Below, piece by piece: positions 45,164 through 54,507 of a stretch of DNA of 64,000 bases; within the stretch, counting starts at the first letter, position 1, and each line of letters starts with the position of its first letter. The notes under the pieces are model-generated. The model was given only the letters and a program-made list of their open reading frames with translations, was not told the DNA's origin and searched no databases. This DNA is from CBDAPX01 sp965198725 (lineage in GTDB: Bacteria > Pseudomonadota > Alphaproteobacteria > Rhodobacterales > Rhodobacteraceae), in assembly GCA_965198725.1 (NCBI GenBank), contig CBDAPX010000002.1, forward strand, positions 744,001 through 808,000. The letters run 5' to 3'. Position numbers and translations under genes: made by a program.

Positions 45164-46372
45164 ATGTCGACCAATCTTTCTCTCGCCCAGGGGCGCGGAT
45201 ACCTTGCGATCCCGGGCCCGTCCATCATTCCGGATGCCGTTTTGCGCGCCATGCACCGGCCCGCGCCCAATATCTATGAGGGCGAACTGGTCGAGCTGAC
45301 CCACAGTCTGATCCCCGATCTGGCCAAGGTTGCGCGCACGGCGCACCACACGGCGATCTATATTGGCAATGGGCATGCTGCTTGGGAGGCGGCGCTGGCC
45401 AACACAATCGCGCCGGGCGACAAGGTGCTGGTTCCTGCGACAGGTCGCTTTGCACATGGTTGGGCGGATATGGCCGAAGGGATCGGTGCAGAGGTGACCA
45501 TTCTGGATTTCGGACGGCAAAGCCCGATGGATCTGGACCAAATTGCAGACGCCCTGCGCGCCGATGTTGATCACAGCTTCAAGGCCGTCTTGGCCGTTCA
45601 TGTGGATACCTCGACCTCGATCCGAAACGATATTGCCGCTTTGCGGCGGGTGATGGATGAGGTTGGGCATCCCGCGCTATTGATGGCCGATTGTATCGCC
45701 TCCATGGGTTGTGATCGGTTCGAAATGGATGATTGGGGCGTCGATGTCGCCGTAACCGGATGTCAAAAGGGCCTGATGGTTCCACCGGGGACAAGTTTTG
45801 TCTTTTTCAACGACAAGGCGGACGCGGTACGACAGGCCATGCCTCGGGTCAGCCGGTATTGGGACTGGGCGCCGCGCGCCAATGCAGAGTTCCTGTTTCA
45901 GTTCTTCAACGGTACAGCGCCCACGCATCACCTTTACGGTTTGCGTGTGGCGTTGAACATGATCCACGACGAAGGCATCGAAACCGTCTGGGCCCGGCAT
46001 GAACAGTTGGCGCGGGCGATCTGGGCTGCTGCAGACGTTTGGGGGCAAGAGGGACCTTTGGCGCTCAATGTGCCTGACCCAGAGTATCGCAGCCGCGCCG
46101 TGACAACTCTGCGGATTGGTGCACCACATGGCACGGCCTTGCGCAAATACGTTGAAACCCAATTGGGTCTGACGTTGGGCATCGGGCTGGGTATGAATAC
46201 CGATGCGGACCCCAACAGCGACGGTTTTTTCCGCTTTGGTCACATGGGTTACGTCAACGCGCAGATGATCCTTGCTTTGGTGCGTGGGGTCGAGGCGGGT
46301 TTGACGGCCTTGGACATACCGCATGGGTCGGGCGCGGTAGAGGCGGCGGCAAAGGTGATCGCGGGCCGCTAG
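45164..46372 (+). CDS. Class-V aminotransferase (alanine/serine-glyoxylate type)
   Basis: A 402-residue PLP enzyme of fold type I, class V. GRGYLAIPGPSIIPDAVLRAM opens the family domain, and the PLP lysine lies in VTGCQKGLMVPPG. Relatives transaminate glyoxylate with alanine, serine or aspartate. The neighbours of the beta-hydroxyaspartate cycle are not in the window, so BhcA identity is not supported. GAGG lies about nine bases before the ATG at 45164. Confidence 0.88.
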   Translation: MSTNLSLAQGRGYLAIPGPSIIPDAVLRAMHRPAPNIYEGELVELTHSLIPDLAKVARTAHHTAIYIGNGHAAWEAALANTIAPGDKVLVPATGRFAHGWADMAEGIGAEVTILDFGRQSPMDLDQIADALRADVDHSFKAVLAVHVDTSTSIRNDIAALRRVMDEVGHPALLMADCIASMGCDRFEMDDWGVDVAVTGCQKGLMVPPGTSFVFFNDKADAVRQAMPRVSRYWDWAPRANAEFLFQFFNGTAPTHHLYGLRVALNMIHDEGIETVWARHEQLARAIWAAADVWGQEGPLALNVPDPEYRSRAVTTLRIGAPHGTALRKYVETQLGLTLGIGLGMNTDADPNSDGFFRFGHMGYVNAQMILALVRGVEAGLTALDIPHGSGAVEAAAKVIAGR

Positions 46373-46557
46373 CCCGCGTTGTCACGCCGTCGCGCCAAAA
46401 GCGTTATGCCGTAGTTCAAGACTGCGGCAAAAAGCAAAACGGCTGCGTACCCAACCAGCGCCCAGACAACCATAAAGATCCACATCAGGTTCACACCCAG
46501 CATGGTTAATGCGGCACCCGTATAGTTGGGTGCGGATTTCATTCGATGGTCATCCAT
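46369..46557 (-). CDS. Small integral membrane protein
   Basis: A 62-residue protein with two hydrophobic helices (YTGAALTMLGVNLMWIFMVVW, GYAAVLLFAAVLNYGITLLA) and an Arg-rich end. No function known. It overlaps the stop of the convergent aminotransferase. Upstream in-frame codons exist, but the start at 46557 (MDDHRMKSAPN) is more natural. Confidence 0.6.
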   Translation of the reverse strand: MDDHRMKSAPNYTGAALTMLGVNLMWIFMVVWALVGYAAVLLFAAVLNYGITLLARRRDNAG

Positions 46558-46614
46558 ACGCGTCTCCGCGTCACAGAATAGCAAACCTGTTCGGAAAGTC
46601 AGGTGAAACCTTTG

Positions 46615-47721
46615 TTAGTACCGGGCCGCTGTCAGCGCCACTGGTAACGCCATGGCAAAACGGTCCATATCCTCTTTGGGACCACAGCTCACCCGGATGC
46701 AGCGATTTTGCGGGGCGGCGAACGGCATACGCACAAAAATGCCGTTGGATACCAAGTTATCCAGAACGCGCTTTGCAAAATTGCCATCTTCCTGACAATC
46801 AATTGCCACAAAGTTTGTGGCAGACGGCAGCACGAGAAGGCCATTCTCTTTTGCGATTTCGCCAATGCGTGCGCGGGACGCTGCGATTTGATCTTGCACG
46901 GATGCAAGCCACGCCTGATCCTGCAATGCGGCCAATGCCCCGGCCTGCGCGGCGCGATTCAGGCCAAAATGATTGCGCACCTTGTTGAATGCAGAAATCA
47001 GCTGCGCATTGCCCAACCCGTACCCAACACGCGCGCCCGCCATCCCGTAAACCTTGGAAAAGGTCCGGAACCGGATCACACGGGGGTCGTCGATTTCAAC
47101 CGGTGCGGCTGTCCCTTCGGGCGCACATTCCACGTACGCTTCGTCCAGCACCAACAAGCAGCCCGTCGGTAAGCTGTACAAAGCCGCGACGATATCGGCC
47201 CCGCTGTGCCAACTGCCCATCGGGTTGTCCGGATTGGCCAGATAGATCAGCTTTGCCTTGACCTCGGCCGCCTTGGCGATGAGGGCCGCAATGTCTTCGT
47301 GATCGTCACGGTATGGCACTTTATGCAACACCCCGCCGAACCCGGCGACGTGATAGTTGAACGTTGGATACGCCCCGTCAGACGTCACAACCGCATCGCC
47401 CGCGCCCACAAACAGGCGGACGAGATATCCCAAGAGACCGTCGATCCCTTCACCAATGACAATATTGTCGGTGCCAATACCGTGATACACAGCAAGCGCG
47501 GTTTTCAGGTCATGGTTTTCCGGATCGCCATACATCCAAATGTTGCTCGCCGCCTGTTGCAATGCCGCAATCGCCCGAGGTGACGGGCCGAAAACGCTTT
47601 CGTTCGCGCCAAGGCGTGCATCAAAGGCCGCGCCGCGCGCGCGTTCTTGGGTCTCGGGCCCCACGAAAGGAACCGTGGCGGGCAGGGATTGGGCAAGCGG
47701 GGTCAAACGATCATCGGTCAT
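46615..47721 (-). CDS. HisC-like pyridoxal-phosphate aminotransferase
   Basis: A 368-residue fold-I aminotransferase. LGANESVFGPSPRAIAALQQAA and GEGIDGLLGYLVRLFVGAGD resemble histidinol-phosphate aminotransferase, and the PLP lysine is in FRTFSKVYGMAGARVG. The substrate may be histidinol phosphate or an aromatic or other amino acid. It is not beside his genes, so hisC is not assigned. It is divergent from the crotonase gene; the gap 47722-47901 holds promoters only. Confidence 0.85.
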   Translation of the reverse strand: MTDDRLTPLAQSLPATVPFVGPETQERARGAAFDARLGANESVFGPSPRAIAALQQAASNIWMYGDPENHDLKTALAVYHGIGTDNIVIGEGIDGLLGYLVRLFVGAGDAVVTSDGAYPTFNYHVAGFGGVLHKVPYRDDHEDIAALIAKAAEVKAKLIYLANPDNPMGSWHSGADIVAALYSLPTGCLLVLDEAYVECAPEGTAAPVEIDDPRVIRFRTFSKVYGMAGARVGYGLGNAQLISAFNKVRNHFGLNRAAQAGALAALQDQAWLASVQDQIAASRARIGEIAKENGLLVLPSATNFVAIDCQEDGNFAKRVLDNLVSNGIFVRMPFAAPQNRCIRVSCGPKEDMDRFAMALPVALTAARY

Positions 47722-47901
47722 GCGGGGGAGTTATCGGTTGTTTGGGGCTTGAGCAAGCATTGCGCGGATTGTGTCCATGAAGGGCGCGAACCATCATTAT
47801 AGAAACCTGCGTCTTTAGAACGCTCCAACTGCCGTTACGTTTGACTGGTGCTGTGCGGCTCTTCCGGTCACTCTGTGGCGCAAAGAGGAGGATCTTACCC
47901 C

Positions 47902-48684
47902 ATGTCCCGCGTTTCTATTGAGTATTCCGATCACATTGCGCGTGTCACGCTGACCCGCGGGGACAAGATGAACGCCTTGGATGACGCGATGGTGCAGGCG
48001 ATTGTTTCCGCCGGGCAAGAGGTGGCCGCATCGGATGCGCGTGCGGTTGTTCTGACAGGCGAAGGGCGCGGGTTTTGCGCGGGGCTCGATCTGGCCAGTT
48101 TTGCCAAGATGGGGCAGGTCGATCCCGAAGAATGGCTGATGGGCCGGACCCATGGCGACACCAATATCATGCAAGAGATTGCGATGGTCTGGCGGCGCGT
48201 TCCAGTGCCGGTCATTGCCGCCTTGCAAGGGGTCGTTTACGGCGGTGGCCTGCAACTGGCGCTGGGCGCGGATATCCGGGTCGCGGCTCCGGATACCAAA
48301 ATGTCTGTCCTTGAAATGAAATGGGGTCTGGTCCCGGATTTGGGCGGCATGGTTCTGCTGCCGCATTTGGTGCGGTCAGATGTTCTGCGCCAAATGATCT
48401 ATACCAATGCACCCGTCGACGCAGAACAGGCGGAACGCTGGGGCCTGATCACGCATATTTCCGACACGCCCGTTGAGTACGCCCAAGCGCTTGCCGAAGA
48501 TATTGCCGGCAAGAGCCCGTCTGCCATCCGTGCGGCCAAACGCCTGATCGATTATGCCGAGACGCAAGATCGTGCGTCCGTTTTGTTAGAAGAGTCGCGG
48601 GAACAGGTGGGCCTGATCGGCAAACCCGATCAGATGGAGGTTATCGCGGCCCAAATGCAAGGGCGCAAACCCGTTTTCAAATGA
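47902..48684 (+). CDS. Crotonase/enoyl-CoA hydratase family protein
   Basis: A 260-residue crotonase-fold enzyme. Oxyanion glycines are in GRGFCAGLDLA and QGVVYGGGLQLALGADIRVA. The family's first catalytic Glu (GGGxELA) is Gln here, while the second region reads SVLEMKWGLVPDLGG and keeps a Glu. Simple hydration is therefore doubtful; isomerase, hydrolase or related chemistry is possible. GAGGAGGATC precedes the ATG at 47902. Confidence 0.85.
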   Translation: MSRVSIEYSDHIARVTLTRGDKMNALDDAMVQAIVSAGQEVAASDARAVVLTGEGRGFCAGLDLASFAKMGQVDPEEWLMGRTHGDTNIMQEIAMVWRRVPVPVIAALQGVVYGGGLQLALGADIRVAAPDTKMSVLEMKWGLVPDLGGMVLLPHLVRSDVLRQMIYTNAPVDAEQAERWGLITHISDTPVEYAQALAEDIAGKSPSAIRAAKRLIDYAETQDRASVLLEESREQVGLIGKPDQMEVIAAQMQGRKPVFK

Positions 48685-48691
48685 CCGCCGC

Positions 48692-49882
48692 TTAGGCCGC
48701 TTTTTTCCCGAACACCCGGTCCATCATGACGGTCAAGGCTGCCAAGGTGCCGAACAGCGCCATGCAGACATTGATCGCGCTATGCGTTCCATCAAACAGG
48801 GAAGAGGCCAGCATCGCGCCACCCGCCCCGGCAACCATTTGTATCGAACCCATAACCGAGGCGGCAAAGCCCGGCATCTCTCCTGCCGGTTCCATGGCAG
48901 AGGCAAAAGCCGTTGGCAGGATGATCCCGAATGCAAAGACATAAAGACAAACACTGCCCCAAAAGAGCTGCAAGACGGGGGTGATCGTGCTCAACACAAA
49001 ATGCAAAGCTGCGGCGGTCGCAAGCAAGGTCATGGCGACGTTTCCGACCTGACGCAATGACAAGCGTTTCAACAATTGCCCCGCGAGCAACGCCCCGCCG
49101 GTATTGACCAAAGCGGCAACCGCAAACAATGCACCGAATGCCTCGGGGCTGACGCCATATCGGGCCTCGGCAATGATCGCGCCAACGGCCCCGACCGAAG
49201 CGTAACCGCCGAACGTGAAACTGCCCGCCGCCATGGGGATCAAAAACTGCCGGTTGGTCAGCAAAAATCCACCCGAGCGCAGAAGAAAGCCAAGGCTGAA
49301 CCGCTCTGGTCGCCGCTTTCCCGTCTCTTCCAGAATGAAAAGGCAATAGGCCAGAAAGGCCAGCGACAAGAGCATCAGCGCGACAAAGACGGCCCGCCAA
49401 TCGAACAGGATCAGCATGGCCGATCCAATGACCGGTGCGAACATGGTAGAGATCGACAGAATCGCGCCCAGTACGGTCATCACGCGCGCAGCCTCTTCGC
49501 CATGGGTGACATCCCGCACCATCGCGCGCGCGATGACCGGTGCTGCTCCCATTAACCCTTGGGCAAAACGCGCCGCAATCAACACAGTAAAACTCGGGGC
49601 CAATGCACAGACCAGACTGGCAATGGCGAAGCCCGAAAGGCTCAGGATTAGGGCGCGCCGACGCCCAAACGCATCGGAAAAGAGGCCCCAAAACAGCTGC
49701 CCCACGGCATAGGCGATGAAATAAACGCCGACGAGCAACGCGCCGCGCTGCTCTTCTTCACCAAAATGCCGCGCGACCAAACCGGTCGAGGGCAGGACGA
49801 TATCAATGGACACCGCCGTCAGTGCCGTGATGCCGCCCATGAGCACGATCATGTCCGTGCGGCTGATCGGGCTCTGCTTCAT
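48692..49882 (-). CDS. Bcr/CflA-type MFS exporter
   Basis: A 396-residue 12-helix exporter. Motif A is FWGLFSDAFGRRRALILS, and the RAMVRDVTHGEEAARVM segment is typical of the Bcr/CflA group. It is convergent with the crotonase and lies just downstream of valS in the same direction. Substrate unknown. It is a second, distinct member of the group seen at 27460-28680. Confidence 0.83.
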   Translation of the reverse strand: MKQSPISRTDMIVLMGGITALTAVSIDIVLPSTGLVARHFGEEEQRGALLVGVYFIAYAVGQLFWGLFSDAFGRRRALILSLSGFAIASLVCALAPSFTVLIAARFAQGLMGAAPVIARAMVRDVTHGEEAARVMTVLGAILSISTMFAPVIGSAMLILFDWRAVFVALMLLSLAFLAYCLFILEETGKRRPERFSLGFLLRSGGFLLTNRQFLIPMAAGSFTFGGYASVGAVGAIIAEARYGVSPEAFGALFAVAALVNTGGALLAGQLLKRLSLRQVGNVAMTLLATAAALHFVLSTITPVLQLFWGSVCLYVFAFGIILPTAFASAMEPAGEMPGFAASVMGSIQMVAGAGGAMLASSLFDGTHSAINVCMALFGTLAALTVMMDRVFGKKAA

Positions 49883-49901
49883 GTGGCGCAGGCGGTCGGG
49901 C

Positions 49902-52799
49902 TCACCCCAACTCCTCCAATCGGGCGAGCGCCTCTTTCAGCTGCGCTTCTTCCTCTTCACGACTGGCCAGGTTCCCGCGGGTTTCTTCCACAACGTCTTC
50001 CGGCGCTGAGGCGACGAATTTCGGGTTGTTCAACCGCCCGCGCAAACCGCCCAGTTCTTTGGCCAGCTTGCCGAGAGTCTTTTCCAACCGCGCCCGCTCT
50101 TCAGCAATATCGATGATATCCGCCAGTGGCAGGCCAAACTGCGCCCCTTCGGCGGGGATCGTGATAGTGCCTTTGGGGAACGCCTCTGCCTCGGTCAGAT
50201 CTTCAATCCGTGCCAGCCGTTTGATCAGCGTTTCGTTGCGATCCCATGCCGCCCGGCCAGAGGTATTGATCGACGATACCAACATCGGCACGTAAAGCCC
50301 TGCAGGGACATGCATTTGCGAACGCGCGGATCGGGTGTTCTCGATCAAGGAAATCACCCAATTCATCTCGCGATCCGCATCTGCATCAACCAGCGACGCG
50401 TCGTAGTCCGGCCAATCGCCGTGCACCAACATCTTGGCGCGATCCCCGCTGAGCCCCCAAAGCTCTTCGGTGATAAAGGGCATGATGGGATGCAACATGA
50501 TCAAGCACTGATCCAGCACCCATTTCATCGTTTGCCGTGTTTCCAGCGCCGCGACAGCATCTTCGCCCTGCATCAGCGGCTTTGAGAATTCGACATACCA
50601 GTCACAGACTTTGCCCCAGACAAAGGCATAGAGCGCGTTAGCCGCATCGTTGAAACGATACGCTTCAAGTGCTGCATCAACTTCGACGCGCACCTTGGCC
50701 GTTTCTCCCAAAATCCACTTGTTGAGCGTTTGTTGCGGTGTCGGAATTCCGTCCACAGGGGCTGTGGAAAACACCTCGTTCATCTCGGCAAACCGCATTG
50801 CGTTCCAAAGCTTGGTGCCAAAATTGCGATAGCCGGCAATGCGTTGCATATCGAGCTTCAACACGCCGCCCAGAGCCGCCATCGCTGCGGAAGAAAACCG
50901 CAGCGCGTCCGCGCCGTATTCGCCAATGATTTCAAGCGGGTCGATGACATTGCCAACAGATTTCGACATCTTCTTACCCTTGGCATCACGGACCAGCCCG
51001 TGCAGATAAACCGTGTCGAACGGGATTTTATCCACGACCGCCAATTGCATCATCATCATCCGTGCGACCCAGAAGAACAGGATGTCCTGTCCGGTGATCA
51101 GGTCCGAGGTTGGAAAGTACTTACCCAATTCGTCCGTCTCTTCGGGCCAGCCCAACGTGCCGATGGGCCAAAGGCCTGACGAAAACCACGTGTCCAGAAC
51201 GTCCGGGTCGCGTGTCAGCGAGACGCCTTCACCGGCAAGCGCTTGCGCCTGTTCTTCGCTGGGCGCGCAATACTTGTTGCCGTCTGCATCAAACCAAACC
51301 GGGATCTGATGCCCCCACCATAGCTGGCGCGAAATGCACCATGGCTCGATGTTTTCGAGCCAGTGGTAATAGGTCTTTTCCCCGCTCTCTGGCAGGATTT
51401 TCACGGTACCGTCGCGCACTGCATCCAAGGCCGGGCCAACGATTTTATCCGTATCAACAAACCATTGATCCGTCAGCATGGGTTCTATGACGACTTTCGA
51501 CCGGTCGCCAAAGGGTTGCATAATCGGCTTGTTTTCGACGAAAGGAATGGTGGGCGTAACCCCCTCGGACGTGTCCTGATCAAAGTCAGGGTTCGGCACC
51601 ATCACTGCCAAACCTTCCGCCGTGGTATCTGCAACCACCTGTTTACGTGCCTCGAACCTGTCGAGCCCGCGATAAACATCCGGGACCAGGTTCATGGCCG
51701 CGATCATCTCTTCATCGAACGTCATTTCGCCATTGGCAATCGCCTGTGCGATCTTGGCTTCTTCGGCATAGGGCTTGCCGTCCGACCGCATGGCGCCTTT
51801 GACATCCATCAGGGAATACATCGGAATGCCGCCGCGTTTCGCGACCTGATAGTCGTTGAAATCATGCGCGCCGGTGATCTTCACCGCACCTGATCCAAAG
51901 TCTGGATCCGGGTACTCGTCCGTAATGATCGGGATTAAGCGCCGGTGCGCCTGTGGACCAACCGGAATTTCACAGAGTTTTCCGACAATCGGCGCATATC
52001 GTTCATCCGACGGATGAACCGCGACCGCACCATCCCCCAGCATGGTTTCCGGGCGCGTCGTGGCAATGGAAATATAGTCGCGCTCTTCTTGGAACGTGAC
52101 ATTCCCGTCGGCGTCCTTTTCAACATAGGTATAGGTTTCACCACCGGCCAGCGGGTATTTGAAGTGCCACATATGCCCGGCCACTTCGAGGTTCTCGACC
52201 TCTAGGTCGGAAATGGCCGTTTCGAAATGCGGATCCCAGTTCACCAACCGCTTGCCACGATAGATGAGCCCCTTGTTGTAAAGGTCCACGAAGACTTTGA
52301 TAACCGCGTCGTGGAAATTCCCGTCTTCGCCTGCTGGCGCGCCAGGAGCACCTGACATGGTGAACGCGTTGCGCGACCAGTCACAGGATGCCCCCAACCG
52401 CTTTAGCTGGTTGATGATCGTGCCACCGCTTTCGCCTTTCCATTCCCAAACCTTTTGCAGGAATGCGTCGCGCCCCATTTCGGCGCGCGATGGTTGCTGG
52501 GTTTGCGCCAGCTTGCGCTCAACGACCATCTGCGTGGCAATGCCCGCGTGGTCCTGACCAGGCTGCCACAGTGTATCGAAACCGCGCATCCGATGCCAAC
52601 GAACCAGAATGTCCTGCAATGTGTTGTTAAAGGCGTGACCCATATGAAGCGAGCCCGTCACATTTGGCGGGGGGATCATAACGCAATACGTATCGGTCCG
52701 GCTGACATTCGCGCCGGCCACAAAACACCCGGCTTCTTCCCAGGCTTTGTACAGCCGATCCTCGGCCTCGGCCGCGTTGAAGGTTTTGTCCATTGCCAT
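49902..52799 (-). CDS. valS: Valyl-tRNA synthetase
   Basis: A 965-residue class-Ia synthetase. HIGH-type motif is HMGH in PPNVTGSLHMGHA, and the KMSKS loop is intact (KGKKMSKSVGN). The editing domain, anticodon domain and a C-terminal coiled coil (ARLEKTLGKLAKELGGL, REEEEAQLKEALARL) are present. Three ATGs are clustered; AGGGGG is best spaced from the one at 52799. Essential for translation; no T-box leader was seen. Confidence 0.95.
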   Translation of the reverse strand: MAMDKTFNAAEAEDRLYKAWEEAGCFVAGANVSRTDTYCVMIPPPNVTGSLHMGHAFNNTLQDILVRWHRMRGFDTLWQPGQDHAGIATQMVVERKLAQTQQPSRAEMGRDAFLQKVWEWKGESGGTIINQLKRLGASCDWSRNAFTMSGAPGAPAGEDGNFHDAVIKVFVDLYNKGLIYRGKRLVNWDPHFETAISDLEVENLEVAGHMWHFKYPLAGGETYTYVEKDADGNVTFQEERDYISIATTRPETMLGDGAVAVHPSDERYAPIVGKLCEIPVGPQAHRRLIPIITDEYPDPDFGSGAVKITGAHDFNDYQVAKRGGIPMYSLMDVKGAMRSDGKPYAEEAKIAQAIANGEMTFDEEMIAAMNLVPDVYRGLDRFEARKQVVADTTAEGLAVMVPNPDFDQDTSEGVTPTIPFVENKPIMQPFGDRSKVVIEPMLTDQWFVDTDKIVGPALDAVRDGTVKILPESGEKTYYHWLENIEPWCISRQLWWGHQIPVWFDADGNKYCAPSEEQAQALAGEGVSLTRDPDVLDTWFSSGLWPIGTLGWPEETDELGKYFPTSDLITGQDILFFWVARMMMMQLAVVDKIPFDTVYLHGLVRDAKGKKMSKSVGNVIDPLEIIGEYGADALRFSSAAMAALGGVLKLDMQRIAGYRNFGTKLWNAMRFAEMNEVFSTAPVDGIPTPQQTLNKWILGETAKVRVEVDAALEAYRFNDAANALYAFVWGKVCDWYVEFSKPLMQGEDAVAALETRQTMKWVLDQCLIMLHPIMPFITEELWGLSGDRAKMLVHGDWPDYDASLVDADADREMNWVISLIENTRSARSQMHVPAGLYVPMLVSSINTSGRAAWDRNETLIKRLARIEDLTEAEAFPKGTITIPAEGAQFGLPLADIIDIAEERARLEKTLGKLAKELGGLRGRLNNPKFVASAPEDVVEETRGNLASREEEEAQLKEALARLEELG

Positions 52800-52915
52800 G
52801 ATCATGGCCCCCTTTCTGGTCGCAGGATCATCTAGCGAAGCCAGGCGCAGAGGGGAAGGTGGGGAAGACGATTTCTTTGCCCAGAACCCGGTCACAAGTT
52901 GAAAAGGCAGGATTT

Positions 52916-52939
52916 GGGTATTTTTGACAAGAAAGAAGC
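52916..52939 (+). repeat. Dispersed Rhodobacterales-type repeat, copy 2
   Basis: GGGTATTTTTGACAAG followed by AAAGAAGC. It is the inverted partner of 53088-53111 (23 of 24 bases), with 148 bases between. A third, more diverged copy precedes betB (20402-20428). Confidence 0.65.
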
Positions 52940-53087
52940 CGCAAAGGCTTTGTTAACCAGAATCGCCGCAGGTTTTAGACGCGGTACAGGCTGGGGAGCC
53001 GATGGCCGTACAAGGAAGAAGTCGCTCTGATCCTTCTGTAAGCACCGCCGACTGCGCGGCCGGCAGGGGACAGGGCGCTTCGATCCT

Positions 53088-53111
53088 GCTTCTTTCTTGT
53101 CACAAATACCC
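53088..53111 (-). repeat. Dispersed Rhodobacterales-type repeat, copy 3
   Basis: On the minus strand it reads GGGTATTTGTGACAAG followed by AAAGAAGC, starting 42 bases after the stop of the dienelactone hydrolase-like gene. With the copy at 52916 it could form a 24-bp stem in a transcript running through. Confidence 0.65.
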
Positions 53112-53152
53112 CGGCCTGGCATTGGCCATAGGCATTCCATCAGATTGGGGCG

Positions 53153-53878
53153 CTATTGGTCCAATCTTGCGTGCAGATACTGGTCGACCCGATTGTAAGC
53201 AGGGTCATGAAAGTCGAGTGTCAGCAGTGAGTGATCTTTGCCCACGTAGTGTTCCCAATCCAGCACACCATCAAAGGCTTTCAGAAATGCCGATTTCAGC
53301 CGGTCGGGCACAAGCTTGTCCCCCTCGAACCGCATGGCCAGGCCGTTGCCCTTTGCCGTCATTGCAGCGCGCGCCGTTTCTATGTCCTTGTCGCTCATAT
53401 GCAGGCTATCGCCGCCAAAGGCGGGCAGGGCCGGTTGGCTGGCGACAGCCGCGTTGACCGCGTCTTCGGCCATCAGAACAAGCGCGAAGCTGCCGGTCAG
53501 GCACATCCCGATCACGCCAAGCTTTTGGCCGTTTTCCCGGGTCGCGATATCGGCGCAAAGCGCGCGCATCCATCCCGCGATCGGGCTTTGCCGGCCTTTG
53601 AGGAACATGTTGAACTCTCGCCGGACGCAGAACAACCGCAGGCCGTTCACCGTGGTCTCCTTGCCCAATTTGCCCAGCATATGGGGCAAGGAGACCTTGA
53701 AGCCCGACCCATTGAGTTTCTCAATCAGGCGAAAGGTTGCGGGGCCGATCCCCGGTAATTTCTGCAGCAACAGGACCGGTTGTCCGGTACCGATCACATA
53801 AACATCATGTGTCGCCGTGCCGCCGCCATCTAGCGGGACGGTGAAGGCGTATTTGTCGTCGGGTGTGAAAGCTGTCAT
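53153..53878 (-). CDS. Dienelactone hydrolase-like alpha/beta hydrolase
   Basis: A 241-residue alpha/beta hydrolase. The nucleophile is Cys126 in GVIGMCLTGSFAL (Gly-x-Cys-x-Gly), as in dienelactone hydrolases, with Asp187 or Asp192 and His216 or His224 as the likely partners. It is the third gene of the PhyH-HD-DLH operon, joined to the HD gene by an ATGA overlap. It may hydrolyse an ester or lactone made by the oxygenases. Confidence 0.82.
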   Translation of the reverse strand: MTAFTPDDKYAFTVPLDGGGTATHDVYVIGTGQPVLLLQKLPGIGPATFRLIEKLNGSGFKVSLPHMLGKLGKETTVNGLRLFCVRREFNMFLKGRQSPIAGWMRALCADIATRENGQKLGVIGMCLTGSFALVLMAEDAVNAAVASQPALPAFGGDSLHMSDKDIETARAAMTAKGNGLAMRFEGDKLVPDRLKSAFLKAFDGVLDWEHYVGKDHSLLTLDFHDPAYNRVDQYLHARLDQ

Positions 53879-54507
53879 GCACCGGATGTTAGACGCGCCT
53901 GTGCAACGCTGTCCACGACAAGTGGTTCGCGTTCGCCGGGGCGAATGACCGCGGGATCATAGGGCGTGCGATCAAACACCGCGCGGACCATTGGAGCAAA
54001 GAATTCAAGCGGTAGGTCGTCATAGTCCGGATCAAAAGACGCCTGGTCCCACCGTTCGCAGAAGGCCGCACAATCATCGAAATAGGGGTGGCCGTCATGC
54101 CGCGCGCGTTTGTGCTGATCAAACCCATCCAGATGATGCCCGTAGTAGAGCATTTGGAAATCGCCGTGGGTTTGCACGCACCATGTGCATTGCTCCCGCA
54201 CAAAGGGCTTCAGGATCGTAGCCGCGTATTCGTCATGATTGTAGGGCGCATGGATGTCGCCAATGTCATGCAGTAAGGCGGACACGACCCAATCGATATC
54301 GGCCCCGTCGCGCCAGGCACGACTGGCGGATTGAACGGAATGGCCCAGCCGCGTGATCTGATATCCGCTCAGGCTTTCGTCGAGATCCACAAGGGCCGTC
54401 AGCAACCGGTCGGCGGTGCCCTTGGTATGTTCGATTTCATGCGCGGTCAAGAATTCGTACTCTTCTTTGGTGCCGTCCTTCATCTGGGTAAAACGCACTT
54501 TGTCCAT
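53875..54507 (-). CDS. HD-domain protein, probable diiron oxygenase (PhnZ/MIOX-like)
   Basis: A 210-residue HD protein. Its likely metal ligands are His56 (RLGHSVQ), His80-Asp81 (ALLHDIGD), His91 (YNHDEYAATILKPFV), His114 (VQTHGDF) and Asp154 (ERWDQASFDP). The NHxExAA..LKPxV segment and the RWD motif match PhnZ-type HD oxygenases rather than ordinary HD phosphohydrolases. The PhnZ substrate-gating Glu27 is not matched in the N-terminal alignment (a Tyr falls near that position). It is translationally coupled to PhyH upstream and DLH downstream. It may be an O2-dependent C-C or C-P cleaving enzyme with an unknown substrate; phosphohydrolase activity is the alternative. Confidence 0.72.
   Translation of the reverse strand: MDKVRFTQMKDGTKEEYEFLTAHEIEHTKGTADRLLTALVDLDESLSGYQITRLGHSVQSASRAWRDGADIDWVVSALLHDIGDIHAPYNHDEYAATILKPFVREQCTWCVQTHGDFQMLYYGHHLDGFDQHKRARHDGHPYFDDCAAFCERWDQASFDPDYDDLPLEFFAPMVRAVFDRTPYDPAVIRPGEREPLVVDSVAQARLTSGA

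Larger units (their letters stand above)
52800..53152. other. Intergenic region upstream of valS
   Basis: About 350 bases with no convincing gene. It holds two inverted copies of a GGGTATTT-type repeat (52916-52939, 53088-53111). A 38-codon frame (TTG 52914 to TGA 53030) lies between them but uses many rare codons, so I do not call it. The valS promoter should lie here. Confidence 0.6.

Noticed and set aside
45164..46372. Aminotransferase as BhcA of the beta-hydroxyaspartate cycle
   Set aside because: No bhcB, bhcC or bhcD relatives are adjacent; glyoxylate aminotransferase family is as far as the sequence goes.
52914..53030. A 38-codon TTG-started frame beginning LGIFDKKEAAKALLTRIAAG
   Set aside because: Several rare codons (AGA, AGG, TTA), a start inside a repeat, and poor ribosome spacing; coding not supported.
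53060..53075. GC-rich stretch near 53 kb as a terminator for the DLH operon
   Set aside because: No stable stem followed by a T-run on the minus strand was seen.
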